From the NCBI GenBank assembly GCA_016800925.1, contig JABCPU010000867.1, positions 1-23,119 of the forward strand: a stretch of 23,119 nt of DNA, written 5' to 3'. The stretch is from Suillus spraguei. Lineage: Eukaryota; Basidiomycota; Agaricomycetes; Boletales; Suillaceae. The number at the start of each line of letters is the position of its first letter. The first letter of the stretch is position 1. The position numbers and the translations under genes were made by a program. This document shows, in pieces, positions 17,901 through 23,119 of the stretch. Below the pieces are notes generated by a model. That model saw only the letters and a program-made list of their open reading frames with translations. It was not told where the DNA came from and did no database searches.

Positions 17901-20900
17901 CGATAACATACGATACGATACGATACGATCGCATACAATAACGATACGATAGTCAAGGATAAGGATAACAGTGCTTGCCATACGTCAGATATAGTTAGAT
18001 CCCCCCGCCCGCCCGCCGTTAAAGTTGTTAGTCATTAGGTTTAGCTGTTAGAAAACCACCCCCCCGCCCGTTAGAGGCTTAGTTAGCTTTCTCGTTGCTT
18101 AGGATAAAAACGTATTGTCTCGGTGTCTCGGTGTCTCGGTTCTCGGTACTATACAATAGTCAAGGAATACCATACAATTCATTAGCAAAAAAATAGCAAA
18201 AATCAAGCAAAGTCAAGCCCAGTCTGAACGAGGTTTTCGCCTAAAGCTACGCTTCAGATTAAACAAAAATCAAGTAAAATCAAGCCCAGTCTGAACGAGG
18301 TTTTCGCCTAAAGCTACGCCTCGGATTAAACAAAAATCAAGCAAAGTCAAGCAAAGTCTGAACGAGGTTTTGACCAGGAATACCATAGTCAAGACGAGGA
18401 TAAGAAACGCGACAGACTACGATACCATACGATAGTCAAGACAAGGATAAGGAATACGATACGCTACGATACGATACCACAGCAAGTCAAGCAATACAAT
18501 GACAAGAGACTACGACAACAAGTCAAGCAAAATCATGCAAAATGAAACCAAGTCTGAACGAGGTTTTCGCCTAAACCAACGCCCAAGATTAAGCGAAATC
18601 ACGCCATTCAATAGCAAAAAAATAGCAAAAATCATGCAAAATCAAGCCAAGTCCGAACAAGGTTTTCGCCTAAAGCTACGCTTCAGATTGAACGAAATAA
18701 AGCAAAATCAACAATCCAATAGCAAATAAATAGCAAAATCACGCAAAATGAACCCCAGTCCTGACTAGGTTTTCGCCTCAAACTATGCTTCAGATTAAAC
18801 AAAATAAAGCATTCCGATAGCAAAAAAATAGCACAAATCAAGCAAAGTCAAGCCCAGTCCTGACGAGGTTTTCGCCTAAAGCCACGCTTCAGATTAAACA
18901 AAAAAAAGCAAAATCAAGCATTCCGATAGCAAAAAAATACCCAAAATCACACCCAGTCCTGACGAGGTTTTCGCCTAAAGCCACGCTTCAGATTAAACAA
19001 AAATCAAGCAATCCAATAGCAAAAATCAAGCAAAGTCAAGCCCAGTCCTGACGAGGTTTTCGCCTAACGCTACGCCTCAAATCAAGCAAAATCAAGCAAA
19101 GTCAAGCAAAGTCTGAACAAGGTTTTCGCCTCAGCCTACGCATGACCGCAGACACGATAGTCAAGACTCGGATAGCAAAAAATAGGAAAAGACAAGGATA
19201 AGAAACACGATCCCATACAATAGTCAAGTCAAGGATAAGAAACACGACAGACCACCATATCATAGCATACGATACTATACGATAGTGATACGTTACAATA
19301 CGTTACAATATCATACAATACAAGGCAATACTATACGATAACATACGATACGATACGATACGATCGCATACAATAACGATACGATAGTCAAGGATAAGGA
19401 TAACAGTGCTTGCCATACGTCAGATATAGTTAGATCCCCCCGCCCGCCCGCCGTTAAAGTTGTTAGTCATTAGGTTTAGCTGTTAGAAAACCACCCCCCC
19501 GCCCGTTAGAGGCTTAGTTAGCTTTCTCGTTGCTTAGGATAAAAACGTATTGTCTCGGTGTCTCGGTGTCTCGGTTCTCGGTACTATACAATAGTCAAGG
19601 AATACCATACAATTCATTAGCAAAAAAATAGCAAAAATCAAGCAAAGTCAAGCCCAGTCTGAACGAGGTTTTCGCCTAAAGCTACGCTTCAGATTAAACA
19701 AAAATCAAGTAAAATCAAGCCCAGTCTGAACGAGGTTTTCGCCTAAAGCTACGCCTCGGATTAAACAAAAATCAAGCAAAGTCAAGCAAAGTCTGAACGA
19801 GGTTTTGACCAGGAATACCATAGTCAAGACGAGGATAAGAAACGCGACAGACTACGATACCATACGATAGTCAAGACAAGGATAAGGAATACGATACGCT
19901 ACGATACGATACCACAGCAAGTCAAGCAATACAATGACAAGAGACTACGACAACAAGTCAAGCAAAATCATGCAAAATGAAACCAAGTCTGAACGAGGTT
20001 TTCGCCTAAACCAACGCCCAAGATTAAGCGAAATCACGCCATTCAATAGCAAAAAAATAGCAAAAATCATGCAAAATCAAGCCAAGTCCGAACAAGGTTT
20101 TCGCCTAAAGCTACGCTTCAGATTGAACGAAATAAAGCAAAATCAACAATCCAATAGCAAATAAATAGCAAAATCACGCAAAATGAACCCCAGTCCTGAC
20201 TAGGTTTTCGCCTCAAACTATGCTTCAGATTAAACAAAATAAAGCATTCCGATAGCAAAAAAATAGCACAAATCAAGCAAAGTCAAGCCCAGTCCTGACG
20301 AGGTTTTCGCCTAAAGCCACGCTTCAGATTAAACAAAAAAAAGCAAAATCAAGCATTCCGATAGCAAAAAAATACCCAAAATCACACCCAGTCCTGACGA
20401 GGTTTTCGCCTAAAGCCACGCTTCAGATTAAACAAAAATCAAGCAATCCAATAGCAAAAATCAAGCAAAGTCAAGCCCAGTCCTGACGAGGTTTTCGCCT
20501 AACGCTACGCCTCAAATCAAGCAAAATCAAGCAAAGTCAAGCAAAGTCTGAACAAGGTTTTCGCCTCAGCCTACGCATGACCGCAGACACGATAGTCAAG
20601 ACTCGGATAGCAAAAAATAGGAAAAGACAAGGATAAGAAACACGATCCCATACAATAGTCAAGTCAAGGATAAGAAACACGACAGACCACCATATCATAG
20701 CATACGATACTATACGATAGTGATACGTTACAATACGTTACAATATCATACAATACAAGGCAATACTATACGATAACATACGATACGATACGATACGATC
20801 GCATACAATAACGATACGATAGTCAAGGATAAGGATAACAGTGCTTGCCATACGTCAGATATAGTTAGATCCCCCCGCCCGCCCGCCGTTAAAGTTGTTA

Positions 20901-23104
20901 GTCATTAGGTTTAGCTGTTAGAAAACCACCCCCCCGCCCGTTAGAGGCTTAGTTAGCTTTCTCGTTGCTTAGGATAAAAACGTATTGTCTCGGTGTCTCG
21001 GTGTCTCGGTTCTCGGTACTATACAATAGTCAAGGAATACCATACAATTCATTAGCAAAAAAATAGCAAAAATCAAGCAAAGTCAAGCCCAGTCTGAACG
21101 AGGTTTTCGCCTAAAGCTACGCTTCAGATTAAACAAAAATCAAGTAAAATCAAGCCCAGTCTGAACGAGGTTTTCGCCTAAAGCTACGCCTCGGATTAAA
21201 CAAAAATCAAGCAAAGTCAAGCAAAGTCTGAACGAGGTTTTGACCAGGAATACCATAGTCAAGACGAGGATAAGAAACGCGACAGACTACGATACCATAC
21301 GATAGTCAAGACAAGGATAAGGAATACGATACGCTACGATACGATACCACAGCAAGTCAAGCAATACAATGACAAGAGACTACGACAACAAGTCAAGCAA
21401 AATCATGCAAAATGAAACCAAGTCTGAACGAGGTTTTCGCCTAAACCAACGCCCAAGATTAAGCGAAATCACGCCATTCAATAGCAAAAAAATAGCAAAA
21501 ATCATGCAAAATCAAGCCAAGTCCGAACAAGGTTTTCGCCTAAAGCTACGCTTCAGATTGAACGAAATAAAGCAAAATCAACAATCCAATAGCAAATAAA
21601 TAGCAAAATCACGCAAAATGAACCCCAGTCCTGACTAGGTTTTCGCCTCAAACTATGCTTCAGATTAAACAAAATAAAGCATTCCGATAGCAAAAAAATA
21701 GCACAAATCAAGCAAAGTCAAGCCCAGTCCTGACGAGGTTTTCGCCTAAAGCCACGCTTCAGATTAAACAAAAAAAAGCAAAATCAAGCATTCCGATAGC
21801 AAAAAAATACCCAAAATCACACCCAGTCCTGACGAGGTTTTCGCCTAAAGCCACGCTTCAGATTAAACAAAAATCAAGCAATCCAATAGCAAAAATCAAG
21901 CAAAGTCAAGCCCAGTCCTGACGAGGTTTTCGCCTAACGCTACGCCTCAAATCAAGCAAAATCAAGCAAAGTCAAGCAAAGTCTGAACAAGGTTTTCGCC
22001 TCAGCCTACGCATGACCGCAGACACGATAGTCAAGACTCGGATAGCAAAAAATAGGAAAAGACAAGGATAAGAAACACGATCCCATACAATAGTCAAGTC
22101 AAGGATAAGAAACACGACAGACCACCATATCATAGCATACGATACTATACGATAGTGATACGTTACAATACGTTACAATATCATACAATACAAGGCAATA
22201 CTATACGATAACATACGATACGATACGATACGATCGCATACAATAACGATACGATAGTCAAGGATAAGGATAACAGTGCTTGCCATACGTCAGATATAGT
22301 TAGATCCCCCCGCCCGCCCGCCGTTAAAGTTGTTAGTCATTAGGTTTAGCTGTTAGAAAACCACCCCCCCGCCCGTTAGAGGCTTAGTTAGCTTTCTCGT
22401 TGCTTAGGATAAAAACGTATTGTCTCGGTGTCTCGGTGTCTCGGTTCTCGGTACTATACAATAGTCAAGGAATACCATACAATTCATTAGCAAAAAAATA
22501 GCAAAAATCAAGCAAAGTCAAGCCCAGTCTGAACGAGGTTTTCGCCTAAAGCTACGCTTCAGATTAAACAAAAATCAAGTAAAATCAAGCCCAGTCTGAA
22601 CGAGGTTTTCGCCTAAAGCTACGCCTCGGATTAAACAAAAATCAAGCAAAGTCAAGCAAAGTCTGAACGAGGTTTTGACCAGGAATACCATAGTCAAGAC
22701 GAGGATAAGAAACGCGACAGACTACGATACCATACGATAGTCAAGACAAGGATAAGGAATACGATACGCTACGATACGATACCACAGCAAGTCAAGCAAT
22801 ACAATGACAAGAGACTACGACAACAAGTCAAGCAAAATCATGCAAAATGAAACCAAGTCTGAACGAGGTTTTCGCCTAAACCAACGCCCAAGATTAAGCG
22901 AAATCACGCCATTCAATAGCAAAAAAATAGCAAAAATCATGCAAAATCAAGCCAAGTCCGAACAAGGTTTTCGCCTAAAGCTACGCTTCAGATTGAACGA
23001 AATAAAGCAAAATCAACAATCCAATAGCAAATAAATAGCAAAATCACGCAAAATGAACCCCAGTCCTGACTAGGTTTTCGCCTCAAACTATGCTTCAGAT
23101 TAAA
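10556..23104 (+). repeat. Tandem array of a 1,435-bp unit (eight copies plus a partial)
   Basis: Copies start at 10556, 11991, 13426, 14861, 16296, 17731, 19166 and 20601, with a partial ninth from 22036 to 23104. The spacing is exactly 1,435 bp each time, and I found no base difference between copies by eye. A 76-codon open frame recurs at the same place in each (11324, 12759 and so on); its composition follows the A-rich repeat and I do not call it a gene. The plus strand is rich in A and poor in T over much of the unit. The last 15 bases of the window (23105-23119) depart from the unit. Such uniformity implies very recent amplification, active homogenisation or an assembly effect. Confidence 0.97.
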
Positions 23105-23119
23105 AAAAATTATAGCAAA
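23105..23119. other. Divergent end of the window
   Basis: Array copies continue here with AAACAAAATAAAGCATTCCG; this end instead reads an A-run and TTATAGCAAA. It could be a real deletion variant or a low-quality end of an assembled sequence. Confidence 0.5.

Noticed and set aside
11324..23034. A 76-codon open frame repeated nine times at 1,435-bp steps
   Set aside because: It is identical only because the units are identical, and it consists of A-rich repeat sequence with internal duplication. There is no start context or protein-like feature.
10556..23104. Ribosomal DNA intergenic subrepeats
   Set aside because: No rRNA sequence is visible anywhere in the window; the unit has no recognised rDNA landmark.
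1..23119. Complete circular plasmid
   Set aside because: The 197-bp identity of the two ends lies entirely within the tandem repeat, which would produce the same overlap for a linear chromosome segment.

Overview
The window looks like repeat-rich nuclear DNA of a fungus, most likely a basidiomycete (Agaricomycetes). The one real gene is interrupted by many short introns (about 49-67 nt) with GT-AG borders and CTAAC/CTGAC-type branch sites, and next to it lies a relic of a hAT transposase of the kind common in those genomes. I see no bacterial operon structure, rRNA, tRNA or CRISPR. The organism assignment is inference; the repeats and splice signals are seen directly.

Layout. 1-391 is a partial copy of a 1,435-bp repeat. 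392-480 is a short G-rich junction. 485-4620 is a second satellite with a monomer of about 87 bp, arranged in opposed blocks: forward at 497-1565, degenerate mixed orientation at 1566-2185, reverse at 2186-4620. One rare 107-bp variant block occurs in both arms in mirror orientation, so the arms share a common inverted-duplication origin. The reverse arm also has a three-monomer higher-order period of about 260 bp. 4621-5281 is a single-copy promoter region.

5282-9536 is a spliced gene of about 12 exons (about 1,150 residues) on the plus strand. It has a ParB/sulfiredoxin-like GQHRY motif near its N-terminus, a long helical middle region without a recognised domain, and a charged tail with a basic cluster and a SUMO-interaction-like motif. 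The reading frame is broken at two or three places, two of them at short A-runs, so it is either a decaying gene or carries base-level sequence errors. Two of its introns carry related hairpin sequences that resemble parts of the 87-bp satellite.

9772-9999 (minus strand) is the C-terminal dimerisation end of a hAT transposase, followed by a degenerate minisatellite (10027-10330). From 10556 to the end lies a head-to-tail array of the 1,435-bp repeat: eight full copies plus a partial ninth, with no differences I could find by eye. The first 197 bases of the window equal bases 22908-23104, so both ends of the window lie in the same repeat in the same orientation.

Nothing here is a proven multi-gene system. 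The points most worth a second look are the two nested satellites flanking a ParB-like gene, the mirror-image satellite arms, and the hairpin-bearing introns.
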